Part shown: positions 8,263 to 15,882 of the stretch, piece by piece
Layout: each line of letters opens with the position of its first letter
Numbering within the stretch: position 1 is the first letter of the stretch
Assembly: GCA_013285915.1 (NCBI GenBank)
Contig: JABDGS010000014.1
Location: 1-54,167 of the forward strand
Direction: 5' to 3'
DNA length: 54,167 nt
Origin: Bacteroidota bacterium
GTDB lineage: Bacteria; Bacteroidota; Bacteroidia; Chitinophagales; Chitinophagaceae
Program-made: the position numbers and the translations under genes
The notes under the pieces: generated by a model
Told to the model about the DNA's origin: nothing
Seen by the model: the letters and a program-made list of their open reading frames with translations, nothing else
The model's database searches: none

Positions 8263-9159
8263 ATGAGCACATCTTACAGCAGGCGCAAATTCCTGCAATC
8301 AACAGGTTTGGCTGCAGCCGGTGCGTTGCTGGCTAAAAATGCCTTGGCAGAAGAGCATCCCGGTTACAAAATAAAGAACTACGGGTTGCAGCTTTGGACC
8401 GTTAAAGAAGACATGGCCAAAGACCCCAAAGGCACATTAAAAGAAATTGCAAAATACGGCTATACAACCATTGAGGGTTTTGAAGGCGCCCAGGGTATGT
8501 TTTGGGGCATGACACCTGCCGAATTTGAGGCATATACAAGAAGCCTTGGCATAAAAATGATAGGCAGCCATTGCGGTTATAAATCACTTACAGGAAAAGA
8601 AAACAGTCTTGAAGGTAAAGCTGTACAAGCTGTTGCCGTTGGCATGCCTTATCTTATTTGCCCATGGGTAGGCCCGCAAAAATCCGCAGATGATTTTAAA
8701 CGCATAGCCGAAGAATTTAATAAGTGCGGCGAAATTTGCCGGCGTAATGGTGTAGCTTATGGTTACCATAACCACGATTACAGCTTTAAACCTGTTGACG
8801 GCCAAATACCACTCGAGATCTTGCTGGAAAATACTGACCATGACAGCGTGGTGTTTGAAATGGACTTATACTGGGCTATTACTGCCGGTGTTGACCCATA
8901 TCACTACTTTAATAAATACAATAAGCGCTTCAGGCTTGTGCATGTAAAAGACCGTAAAAAAGATGCAGCGCCGGGTGAAGAGGACGCTTCTTGCGACCTT
9001 GGCACCGGCTCAATTACATGGGAGCCCTTATTGCACCATGCCAAAACAAAAGGCGTGCGTTATTTTATTGTAGAACAGGAACGTTTTGACGGCAGCACAC
9101 CCATGCAAAGCGCTGAGGTGGATGCTAAGTTTTTAAAGCCCATTATTCCAAGAATTTAG
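8263..9159 (+). CDS. Tat-exported sugar phosphate isomerase/epimerase-type TIM-barrel protein
   Basis: A 298-residue protein with an N-terminal Tat signal (SRRKFLQS at residues 6-13, then an Ala/Leu-rich stretch ending in A-L-A) followed by a xylose-isomerase-like TIM barrel. Visible barrel motifs include YGLQLWTV near the start, GSHCGY, NHDYSF, FEMDLYW and HVKDR, the usual strand ends that hold metal-binding residues in this family. An upstream GTG-type start at 8215 would add 16 residues before the signal; the ATG at 8263 places the twin arginine correctly. Such proteins often accompany GMC dehydrogenases and act on oxidised sugars or on inositol-like compounds, but the substrate cannot be read from the sequence. 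It lies 92 nt after the subunit-3 gene and is followed by a strong terminator. Confidence 0.88.
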   Translation: MSTSYSRRKFLQSTGLAAAGALLAKNALAEEHPGYKIKNYGLQLWTVKEDMAKDPKGTLKEIAKYGYTTIEGFEGAQGMFWGMTPAEFEAYTRSLGIKMIGSHCGYKSLTGKENSLEGKAVQAVAVGMPYLICPWVGPQKSADDFKRIAEEFNKCGEICRRNGVAYGYHNHDYSFKPVDGQIPLEILLENTDHDSVVFEMDLYWAITAGVDPYHYFNKYNKRFRLVHVKDRKKDAAPGEEDASCDLGTGSITWEPLLHHAKTKGVRYFIVEQERFDGSTPMQSAEVDAKFLKPIIPRI

Positions 9160-9183
9160 TAAACAGCACACTGTAAAATATAT

Positions 9184-9210
9184 AGCGGTTGCCCACGCAG
9201 CCGCTTTTTT
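9184..9210 (+). terminator. Rho-independent terminator after the sugar-oxidation block
   Basis: AGCGGTTGC (9184-9192) and GCAGCCGCT (9197-9205) form a 9-bp stem with one G-T pair and a CCAC loop, followed directly by a T-run. It closes the transcription unit 25 nt after the TIM-barrel stop codon and lies only 24 nt before pdxH. Confidence 0.85.
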
Positions 9211-9218
9211 ATTGTTTA

Positions 9219-9226
9219 TACCTTTG
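9219..9226 (+). promoter_or_regulatory. -7 element (TACCTTTG) for pdxH
   Basis: It matches the Bacteroidota -7 consensus TAnnTTTG and ends 8 nt before the ATG at 9235. Transcription from it would give a nearly leaderless message. The region where a -33 box should be is occupied by the terminator stem, and no good TTG was found at the usual spacing. Confidence 0.55.
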
Positions 9227-9234
9227 CAGCCGAT

Positions 9235-9873
9235 ATGAAAAAAGAAATAGCTGGCATAAGGCAGGACTACAAACTAAAAAACTTGGGTGAGGCAGAAGTT
9301 GCAAAAACAGCCATTGAACAATTTACCCGCTGGTGGAATGAAGCCGTTAACAGCGAAATAACCGAAGTAAATGCTATGACCCTGGCAACAGCAACTAAGG
9401 ATGGCCAGCCATCAGCACGCACCGTATTGCTGAAAGATTATGACGAAAATGGCTTCGTTTTTTTTACCAACTACCAAAGCCACAAGGGTCAGGCAATGGC
9501 CGATAACCCCAAAGTGGCATTGCTGTTTTTTTGGAAGGAGCTTGAGCGGCAGGTAAGGATTGAAGGCACCATTGAGAAAACAACCACCACAGAAAGCGAT
9601 GAATACTTTAATACCCGCCCCGATGGCAGTAAGTTAGGTGCCTGGGCAAGCCCCCAAAGCAGCGTTATTAGCGGCCGTGAATTACTGGAACTGAATATTG
9701 AAAAGTACTCGGCTCAATTTGACGGAAAAATAACCCGCCCGCCGCATTGGGGTGGTTACCGTGTGATACCGCAATCAATTGAATTTTGGCAGGGCCGCAG
9801 CAACCGCCTGCACGACAGGCTTTTATACACACGGGTTGGCGATGGCTGGAAAATTGAAAGGCTAGCACCGTAA
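9235..9873 (+). CDS. pdxH: Pyridoxamine/pyridoxine 5'-phosphate oxidase
   Basis: A 212-residue flavin enzyme that oxidises pyridoxamine or pyridoxine 5'-phosphate to pyridoxal 5'-phosphate, the last step of vitamin B6 synthesis and salvage. The length is typical. Family signatures are visible: a substrate and FMN-binding stretch around SARTVLLKDYDENGFVF, then NYQSHKGQAM, FFWKELERQVRIEG, and the C-terminal EFWQGRSNRLHDR motif that contacts the phosphate and cofactor. The protein should be a cytoplasmic dimer. The gene is monocistronic by appearance, set off by a terminator on its 5' side and an independent promoter-like element before the next gene. Confidence 0.97.
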   Translation: MKKEIAGIRQDYKLKNLGEAEVAKTAIEQFTRWWNEAVNSEITEVNAMTLATATKDGQPSARTVLLKDYDENGFVFFTNYQSHKGQAMADNPKVALLFFWKELERQVRIEGTIEKTTTTESDEYFNTRPDGSKLGAWASPQSSVISGRELLELNIEKYSAQFDGKITRPPHWGGYRVIPQSIEFWQGRSNRLHDRLLYTRVGDGWKIERLAP

Positions 9874-9946
9874 ACAGTAGCTTTTACTGGTAAATAGTAA
9901 CTAACCTGTTGTGGATAAAACAACCTGCCTTTAACACCTATTGGTG

Positions 9947-9954
9947 TAATTTTG
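9947..9954 (+). promoter_or_regulatory. -7 element (TAATTTTG)
   Basis: An exact TAnnTTTG match 25 nt before the ATG at 9980. No convincing -33 box was found. Confidence 0.45.
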
Positions 9955-9979
9955 CGTAACCAAATGTTGAGGCAAGAAA

Positions 9980-10252
9980 ATGAAGCATACGCAAAGCACC
10001 TTAGATAAACTGGAAGATATTTTAGGCGAATCCGGTTACATAACCCGCTATGAACGAGGCACTTTTCAAAGCGGCTGGTGCCTGCTTGAGCAACGGAAAA
10101 TTGTTGTACTGAATAAATTTCTTGATATCGAAGGTAAGATAAATACCCTGCTTGATTTAATACCCCAATTGAATATTGAGTTCGATAGGCTTACCCACGA
10201 AAGCCAGAAACTGTACGAGGATGTAATGAAAAAGCATGTAGCTATTGAATAG
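9980..10252 (+). CDS. Small protein of unknown function (90 aa)
   Basis: A 90-residue, probably cytoplasmic protein with no signal peptide or membrane segment. The first half contains a patterned GYITRYERGTFQSGWC stretch followed by hydrophobic strand residues (KIVVLNKF); the second half is a predicted amphipathic helix rich in Glu, Lys and Leu (LLDLIPQLNIEFDRL). I do not recognise a named family, although the patterning, good start context and promoter-like element upstream argue for a real gene. It stands alone between pdxH and the signal-peptide ORF at 10288. A role cannot be assigned. Confidence 0.72.
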   Translation: MKHTQSTLDKLEDILGESGYITRYERGTFQSGWCLLEQRKIVVLNKFLDIEGKINTLLDLIPQLNIEFDRLTHESQKLYEDVMKKHVAIE

Positions 10253-10287
10253 TTTTTGCTAACTTACGGCTACAAAATTTTCATCCC

Positions 10288-10779
10288 ATAAAAACCTTTC
10301 TCTCCATATTATGTATTTCCATTTGCTATAATTGCTTTGCGCAGCGGGATACGTTACAAATCGTATTTGACTACCTTAATTCAGCTGCTTTCAAGAACGC
10401 CTGGAAAGATAGCCTCGTCGCTCATGATACACGGTACAATGGGGTTGACACCAGTTTTCTTGCAAATAGCTACTGTTTTGCCCCTTGCAAATATTTTCTC
10501 AGGAAACTTGATAAACCGAGGCTTATAATGCATCGCCCTTTCATTCAATATTATGATACCGTAAGGCCGGGAAGATATTATATGCCTGCGGAGCGATGTA
10601 ATTCAATAGCTTATTTTCAGTTGAGGTATGAAGAAAAAGATATAATAACTGCAGAATATACCGGAGATTCATATTATGTTTCACATATCTTTTTTGGCAC
10701 TATTCAATTATTGTATTTAACGATTGAAAATGACAACTCGGTAAAATTCCTGCGATATGAAGCAATTCAAGTTAATTAA
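10288..10779 (+). CDS. Putative secreted protein with no NTG start (ATA start, or start-codon loss)
   Basis: An open frame runs from 10249 to the TAA at 10777-10779. Its first ATG is at 10528, but the upstream part reads as a textbook signal peptide: Lys-Thr, then FLSILCISICYNC, then F-A-Q, the usual cleavage end in this phylum. The codon just before Lys-Thr is ATA (10288), so the protein would be 163 residues from that codon. No ATG, GTG or TTG exists in frame upstream. The mature part has Cys residues in CFAPC, a Tyr-rich segment (QYYDTVRPGRYYMP) and a strand-rich C-terminus; no family is recognised. Either ATA is used as a start, or an ATG was lost and this is a recent pseudogene, or there is a sequencing error. 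The 83-residue ORF from 10528 alone would miss the signal peptide. Confidence 0.6.
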   Translation: MKTFLSILCISICYNCFAQRDTLQIVFDYLNSAAFKNAWKDSLVAHDTRYNGVDTSFLANSYCFAPCKYFLRKLDKPRLIMHRPFIQYYDTVRPGRYYMPAERCNSIAYFQLRYEEKDIITAEYTGDSYYVSHIFFGTIQLLYLTIENDNSVKFLRYEAIQVN

Positions 10780-10819
10780 CTCCTTAAAACTTTTCTCTCT
10801 CCCAACAGTTTTTCCTTTT

Positions 10820-10827
10820 TAGATTTG
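10820..10827 (+). promoter_or_regulatory. -7 element (TAGATTTG) next to a GTG start
   Basis: An exact TAnnTTTG match ending 4 nt before the GTG start at 10832. Transcription starting a few bases downstream would yield a leaderless message, and the position supports the GTG as the true start. Confidence 0.6.
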
Positions 10828-10831
10828 CCCT

Positions 10832-11608
10832 GTGGCTTACCCGCAACTCACCATAACATTTCTCGGTACAGGTACCAGTACCGGCGTCCCAATGATCGGG
10901 TGTGGTTGTTATATATGCACTTCGCCCGATGAAAAAGATAAACGACTGCGCAGCAGCATACTGGTGCAGTCTGCAAATACTACCATTGTTGTTGATACCA
11001 CGCCCGATTTTCGCCAGCAAATGCTGCGTATTGATAATAAAATACTTGACGCCGTTTTGTTTACCCACCCGCATAAAGATCATACCGCCGGGCTTGATGA
11101 TGTTAGGCCATATAATTTCTTTCTTAAAAAGCCCATTGAAGTGTATGCCAACTCACTTACTGAAGAAGCGCTGAAGCGGGAATTTGCCTACGTATTCTCC
11201 GATTTTCGCTATCCCGGCATCCCCGATATTGACCTTATTACTATTGACGACAGCCCTTTTGTTATCGGCAATATTCCTGTACTGCCAATTACCGTTTGGC
11301 ACCATAAAATGCCTGTGTATGCTTTCAGGTTTGGCGATTTTACCTATATAACCGATGCCAACCGCATTGACGAAAAAGAAAAGGACAAAATAAAAGGCAG
11401 CAAAATAATGGTGCTGAATGCCCTGCGGCATGAAGACCATATTTCGCACTTTACATTAAATCAGGCCATTGCCCTTGCACAGGAGTTACAGGTACCCGAA
11501 ACCTACTTTACTCATATAAGCCACCAGCTTGGCCGGCATGAAGAGGTTGAAAGCAGCCTGCCACCCGGCATTCACGTTGCGTACGATGGCCTAAAACTCG
11601 TAATATAG
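10832..11608 (+). CDS. MBL-fold metallo-hydrolase, PhnP / RNase Z-like
   Basis: A 258-residue beta-lactamase-fold hydrolase. It opens with FLGTGTSTGVP, then a Cys24-x-Cys26-x2-Cys29 group, and the metal-binding HPHKDH motif near residues 79-84. Further metal-site residues are visible as TVWHHKMP and D in TYITDANR, with the C-terminal THISHQLGRHEE. This pattern fits the PhnP-like subgroup, which includes cyclic phosphodiesterases; the actual substrate is not evident. The start is GTG, supported by the -7 element right before it and by the short lead to the first strand. It should be cytoplasmic. The next gene follows after 24 nt and may be co-transcribed. Confidence 0.9.
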   Translation: MAYPQLTITFLGTGTSTGVPMIGCGCYICTSPDEKDKRLRSSILVQSANTTIVVDTTPDFRQQMLRIDNKILDAVLFTHPHKDHTAGLDDVRPYNFFLKKPIEVYANSLTEEALKREFAYVFSDFRYPGIPDIDLITIDDSPFVIGNIPVLPITVWHHKMPVYAFRFGDFTYITDANRIDEKEKDKIKGSKIMVLNALRHEDHISHFTLNQAIALAQELQVPETYFTHISHQLGRHEEVESSLPPGIHVAYDGLKLVI

Positions 11609-11632
11609 CCAACCCAAAAATAATTGACTGCT

Positions 11633-12370
11633 ATGCCAAAAGGCGACTGGAAAGAATATTTTGCTTTTACCAAAAGAGAAAGAACGGCGGTATTTATACT
11701 GCTTGGTTTAATAGCAATATTTATATTCTTTAGCTTCTTTTGGTACCAGCCGGTTTTTACAAAACCAACCATTGATGCTAAAGTACAGCAACAGTTAAAC
11801 GCAATATCCTCTCCGCACCACAACTACATTGACAGCTCCGATGAAGACACCGCAGACAGCACCAAAGAAGCGCACTCATCAAAAGCCGCTGCAACCCAAC
11901 ACGAACTTTTTTATTTTGACCCCAACACGCTTGATTCTACGGGCTGGCGAAGGTTGGGCTTTGGCGAGAAAACCGTTGAGCACATTCTTGAATACCGAAG
12001 GTCCAAAGGCAAATTCACAAAGCCTGAAGACCTGTACAATACTCCCCGGATACGTAAAAAATCTGTTGCTGCGGTTATACCTTATATGCGCATAGGTTCT
12101 GGCATAACACAATCGGTTCCTAAAAATACCCTGCCAACTACAACCTCTCAAATACCTACACCTGTTGCTGCCAATTATAAAACCATTTTTATTAACAGTG
12201 CCACCGCAGAAGATTTCAAAATATTTCCCGGCGTTACTGATGCAGTTGCCGCGCGAATTATAAAATTCAGGACAAGCATTAACGGTTTTAAAAGCATAGA
12301 CGATGTTGCTAAAACCTACGGATTGCCCTCTGCATCATTTAACATCATGCGGCCTTATTTAAAGTTGTAG
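11633..12370 (+). CDS. Membrane-anchored helix-hairpin-helix (ComEA-like) protein
   Basis: A 245-residue protein with a short cytoplasmic N-terminus, one membrane helix (about residues 19-39, VFILLGLIAIFIFFSFF), a polar linker rich in Ser, Asp and His, and two helix-hairpin-helix DNA-binding modules. The first lies near residues 95-150 (FDPNTLDSTGWRRLG) and the second near 185-245 (FINSATAEDFKIFPGV). ComEA-type proteins bind incoming DNA at the envelope in transformation, so a role in DNA uptake is possible, though not proven by this layout. The ATG at 11633 is preferred over a TTG nine bases earlier. The stop codon is one base from the end of the convergent WYL regulator gene. Confidence 0.85.
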   Translation: MPKGDWKEYFAFTKRERTAVFILLGLIAIFIFFSFFWYQPVFTKPTIDAKVQQQLNAISSPHHNYIDSSDEDTADSTKEAHSSKAAATQHELFYFDPNTLDSTGWRRLGFGEKTVEHILEYRRSKGKFTKPEDLYNTPRIRKKSVAAVIPYMRIGSGITQSVPKNTLPTTTSQIPTPVAANYKTIFINSATAEDFKIFPGVTDAVAARIIKFRTSINGFKSIDDVAKTYGLPSASFNIMRPYLKL

Positions 12371-12371
12371 C

Positions 12372-13319
12372 TTACATTTTAGCATTAATCTTCTCAACAA
12401 TCTTTTTTACTTCTTCCTTCAACCCTTCCGGTGTAATAATATCTGCCCTGTCGCCAAACATCATGTACCACCGCGCAAACCCTACCAGCGAAGAAGAAAG
12501 AAAGGTCATCTCCATCCTGGTGCCCAAATCAGTCTCCGATACATAGCCGTTATAATATTTCTGTTCGCCCAAGTACTTTGTTACGTCCTTATCCACCTGC
12601 ATTACCACCTTTTGCAGTTCTGCTTCTTCGTTTGCAACCCTTTCCAGGTACGACTTTAACGATGGATGTTCTTTTTCAAATTTTTCATCCGTAATGGTTA
12701 TATTCAGCATACGGTCTGTGCGAAAATTGCGGTAATCACCGCGCAGCTTGCAAAAAGCTATCAGGTACCAGTAGCTGCTCATATAAAACACGCCCACAGG
12801 CTCAATATACCTGTCAGTTGCAGAAGGTGCGCCCAGTGATGCATACCGTATAAACAGCACATTTTTTGAGGATATACTTTTTAAAATGCTTTGCAGCGGG
12901 TTAACTGTTTGCGTTATGTTTTGCTGCCTGCGGCTGCGCACCACTTCAATATGTTCATCAATGTTTTCCAGTAAATCTTTCTCGGTGGAGCGAAGTACCG
13001 CCCGCACTTTATACATGGCAGATTTATATCCTTCTTCTGTTGAAGTATCGGTAAACTTCTCTATCAGCTTTTCAGCCGTTAAAAAGGCAGTAGCCTCTTC
13101 ACGGGTAAAAATTACTGGCGGCAACCTGTACCCTTCCATAATACTGTAACCAACGCCAGCTTCGCCTATAATAGGTATGCCTGCCTCTTCCAGCGTTTTA
13201 ACATCTCTGTACACTGTACGCAGGCTTATTTTAAACCGCTCTGCAATATCCTGCGCTTTTACAACCTTCCTCGATTGCAATTGAATTAATATGGCTGTAA
13301 CGCGGTCAATACGGTTCAT
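12372..13319 (-). CDS. YafY-family HTH/WYL-domain transcriptional regulator
   Basis: A 315-residue regulator with an N-terminal winged helix-turn-helix of the DeoR/HTH_11 kind (residues about 1-60, including ISLRTVYRDVKTLEEAGIP) and a WYL domain in the middle (GVFYMSSYWYLIAFC, then R-N-F-R-T-D-R-M). WYL domains bind small ligands or nucleic acids and control DNA binding. The ATG at 13319 gives the standard family N-terminus MNRIDR; a longer upstream frame reaches 13511 but would add an unlikely 64-residue extension. A promoter match lies 25 nt before this ATG. The target genes cannot be read from the sequence. Confidence 0.92.
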   Translation of the reverse strand: MNRIDRVTAILIQLQSRKVVKAQDIAERFKISLRTVYRDVKTLEEAGIPIIGEAGVGYSIMEGYRLPPVIFTREEATAFLTAEKLIEKFTDTSTEEGYKSAMYKVRAVLRSTEKDLLENIDEHIEVVRSRRQQNITQTVNPLQSILKSISSKNVLFIRYASLGAPSATDRYIEPVGVFYMSSYWYLIAFCKLRGDYRNFRTDRMLNITITDEKFEKEHPSLKSYLERVANEEAELQKVVMQVDKDVTKYLGEQKYYNGYVSETDLGTRMEMTFLSSSLVGFARWYMMFGDRADIITPEGLKEEVKKIVEKINAKM

Positions 13320-13343
13320 AGTGCTGTAGTAATTTAGCCGTTT

Positions 13344-13377
13344 CAAATATAGCGAATAGTAAGCGCCGGTAACAAAA
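13344..13377 (-). promoter_or_regulatory. Promoter of the WYL regulator (TTTTG, 21 nt, TATATTTG)
   Basis: On the minus strand a TTTTG -33 box (13377-13373) is followed after 21 nt by TATATTTG (13351-13344), the best full match to the Bacteroidota primary-sigma promoter in this window. It lies 25 nt upstream of the ATG at 13319, which supports the shorter start. Confidence 0.65.
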
Positions 13378-13876
13378 GCAGCAACGCTGCGGTTGCCACA
13401 ATTCAACCGTGTTTGCTGTCGGCTAACAGCAAAATAAAAGCCATAAAAACCTTTTAAAAGCGTAGCCAGAAGTAGCACAAAAGCATCCATTTTGTAGCCA
13501 ATCCACGCCACTTTAAAATAATTAACTTATTCATTATCTGCATATTGTGTTTTAAAACGCCTCATATTAATTTTTTTGAAATATAACCATCTTGTTTTGC
13601 CTATCCTACTCTCCGCCCAATGCTTTATACGTTACCTTTTTCATGCTTTCAATTTTATGCTTTAAGCCATTTCTTCCTTATTCTTATGTTGCCCGTCTCT
13701 CCATTCTTTCATTCACATTTAACCTCACACACTCGCCCTACTACTAAATATAAAAAGTGCTGTTTTGTCCGCATGATTTTGAAGAATGTGGATAAATAAT
13801 TTGTACCCCATCGTGTAAAATAAAAACCTGGATATATGGTTATACCCACTGCTATATTAAACAACATAACCTGTAT
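13378..13876. other. Non-coding stretch
   Basis: No plausible gene was found on either strand. The plus strand from about 13600 to 13745 is pyrimidine-rich. No RNA gene or convincing hairpin was recognised. It is followed by the gene remnant at 13877. Confidence 0.5.
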
Positions 13877-14011
13877 AGCTTTATCGGGACAATCACCATC
13901 AACCGTACTGCAAACAGGTCTCTCGCCCTTGCGTTAGCCACAATGATTTTATGGGTGATCGGGGTACTGGCTATTGACATAGGGCCTGCTTTCAGCCTTG
14001 CATGCTATTAA
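13877..14011 (+). pseudogene. Decayed fragment of the regulator module found at 18073 and 21846
   Basis: In one frame the sequence reads F-I-G, then TINRTANRSLALALATMIL, W-V-I-G, VLAIDI, and runs to a stop at 14009. This matches residues 34-58 or so of the two large fusion proteins (TINRSANRFLALALVTMIL, VLAIDI): 23 of 29 residues agree by eye. Nine residues between F-I-G and the T-x-T-I-N-R part are missing relative to the intact copies, and homology ends before the next transmembrane segment. It has no start codon and no downstream AraC or permease part, so it is a remnant of a third copy. Confidence 0.8.
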
Positions 14012-14012
14012 A

Positions 14013-15731
14013 TTACTTTATCCCTTTTATTTTTAAGTATTGCAGGGCTCTATCCAAAGCTGGGTCTTGCCCGTTAATAATATCGCCAACCGTTTTGTTT
14101 ACGGTAATATCTATTCGTACGCCGCGTTGTTGGGTGGGTGTTTTATCGGGGTAGTAAATGCCATATCCTGAATGTGTAATGCCCAGTTTGCCGCCCATGG
14201 GAATGTAAGATACCGCGCCATCAGCACCCGCAGTTGGACTGCCAATGGTAATACTGTTAGGGATAGTCTGCAAAGCCATTATCGAGTATTCGCCCTGGCT
14301 TTGGCACCTTTCATCTGCAAGTATGATAACCGTGCCTGTGTAAGGGTGAGGGTTAACGCCGCCCAACTTTGGCGATAGTTGCCATTTGAAATAGCCCGGC
14401 TCATCCGGCATTATAAACGTATTGTAATTAATAGCTGCAGAGCCGGAATAACCGGGCTCACCTGGCATAGTAAACGTATTTTTATTCCCTGCCGCCGGGC
14501 CGGGCAAAAACATGCCGAATATGTTGTAAAAGGCATCGTTTTGCGTGTAGCTGCGTGCATCAAATATTACTGCCTTTTTGCTACGTATCAATGATAGTAT
14601 GGTATCAACATTTTTATCCCATATCTGCATGGTATATATGTAAGCAATGGAATCGCCGATAGTTTTATACCCCGTTTCATTAGCCGTGTAATTGTTTATA
14701 TATTGCCAGTTGCGTTGTGATACCAGCATACTGCTAACCTTTGTTGTAAATGTTTTTTGCCCACGCCTGATGGTTACATGCTGTACCGTGTCGTTTGTGC
14801 AGAGCAGGGTATATTCCAAATGCCTGTTAAGCGATACCTGGCTGGATGAAGTAGTATAGGGCTTAAAACGCGCTATACGCTTTGTTATTGGCTCTCCGTT
14901 AATCGCAATTATTATATCGCCTTGCCGTATATTGGCAAGGCGGCATAATGAATCATTGCCGGAGTGGGTAATAACCACGGTATCATTCATAACAGTTATG
15001 TAGGCCGGCAACATGTATTTTCCCCAAATATCATCGTGCCCTAACAATTGTGCATGCCCATCGTGCAATGCAACGGCTAATTGCAGCAATATTTTATGAT
15101 AAGCCATTACATCTTGTACACTTCGCACCATAGGTATAAACCTTATTAAAACGCTATTCCAATCTTCTGCGGCAATAAATTTATAAGGATCAAAATATTC
15201 AATAGCATTCCAAAAGCGCGCGAGAAATAACAGCCTGTAACTTTCCGTTGGCCAAACCATATTATCATAAGGCTTTTCGCCGCTGTAGTCTGTGTAATTA
15301 TTATATTTTACAAAACGGTTGCCGCCATGGTTACGGTGTACATAAATGTATTGCAGTTTTTCCCTATTCCTTTCATTTAAAAGGGGCGATGCCTGCAGCC
15401 AGCTTAAATCGTGGTTTTTGGTTAAAATATCGCCGCGCAGGCTATCTGCCTGCGGGTTGCCATCAATGCCTGCTGAAGCTAAAAGTGCATCTAATTGAAT
15501 ACTGAGCTGTGTATTATCTTTTGCGGCCATCGCACCATTTATGTGGGCAATAAAAACCGAATCCCAGTCAATAGTCCCATTGGCTACATTGGGGTGATGG
15601 TATTTAAGAAAGCCCCAAACTTTGCAGTATAATGCAATCCTTTCTGTTGGGGCTTGTGCAAAACCACGGTTGAAAATATTAGCAAATACTGCAATAGCTG
15701 CCAGGATAATAAAAAAGCGTTGTGCCTTCAT
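14013..15731 (-). CDS. Secreted S41-family (tail-specific type) peptidase
   Basis: A 572-residue protein with a signal peptide ending F-A-Q at residue 26. It has a helical N-terminal region (KVWGFLKYHHPNV, typical of this subgroup), a PDZ-like segment (LANIRQGDIIIAINGEPI) and a C-terminal S41 protease domain. The likely nucleophile is Ser478 in RCQSQGE, followed by GSPTAGADG and the C-terminal substrate-strand motif. It should act in the periplasm or at the cell surface. Just before the catalytic part there is a 19-residue internal tandem repeat (NTFTMPGEPGY and NTFIMPDEPGY) that looks like a recent 57-nt duplication. The gene stands alone; its 3' end meets the remnant at 13877-14011. Confidence 0.88.
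   Translation of the reverse strand: MKAQRFFIILAAIAVFANIFNRGFAQAPTERIALYCKVWGFLKYHHPNVANGTIDWDSVFIAHINGAMAAKDNTQLSIQLDALLASAGIDGNPQADSLRGDILTKNHDLSWLQASPLLNERNREKLQYIYVHRNHGGNRFVKYNNYTDYSGEKPYDNMVWPTESYRLLFLARFWNAIEYFDPYKFIAAEDWNSVLIRFIPMVRSVQDVMAYHKILLQLAVALHDGHAQLLGHDDIWGKYMLPAYITVMNDTVVITHSGNDSLCRLANIRQGDIIIAINGEPITKRIARFKPYTTSSSQVSLNRHLEYTLLCTNDTVQHVTIRRGQKTFTTKVSSMLVSQRNWQYINNYTANETGYKTIGDSIAYIYTMQIWDKNVDTILSLIRSKKAVIFDARSYTQNDAFYNIFGMFLPGPAAGNKNTFTMPGEPGYSGSAAINYNTFIMPDEPGYFKWQLSPKLGGVNPHPYTGTVIILADERCQSQGEYSIMALQTIPNSITIGSPTAGADGAVSYIPMGGKLGITHSGYGIYYPDKTPTQQRGVRIDITVNKTVGDIINGQDPALDRALQYLKIKGIK
14394..14507 (-). repeat. 57-nt tandem duplication inside the S41 peptidase gene
   Basis: Two adjacent 57-nt units give the 19-residue repeats beginning NTFTMPGEPGY and NTFIMPDEPGY. 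Similar DNA is visible at about 14396-14430 and 14453-14487. The frame is preserved. It sits in a loop region before the protease core. Confidence 0.6.
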
Positions 15732-15882
15732 GATATGGCCGTTTATTTATCGCAAAAATGCCCTGAGAAAAAAATGGAGTGAAATTTATTAGCCCAACCA
15801 GCTTATGCACAGCCTCAACAAGTAAAGACTAAATTCATCGCGCAAAAACATAAGTTTATCGAAAAACACACCAGAATAATTG

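Noticed and set aside
10337..10528. 63-residue ORF in another frame
   Set aside because: It overlaps the signal-peptide frame from 10288 and has no homology pattern, signal or start context of its own.
13320..13511. 64-residue N-terminal extension of the WYL regulator
   Set aside because: The family begins at MNRIDR, and a full promoter lies inside the extension at 13344-13377.
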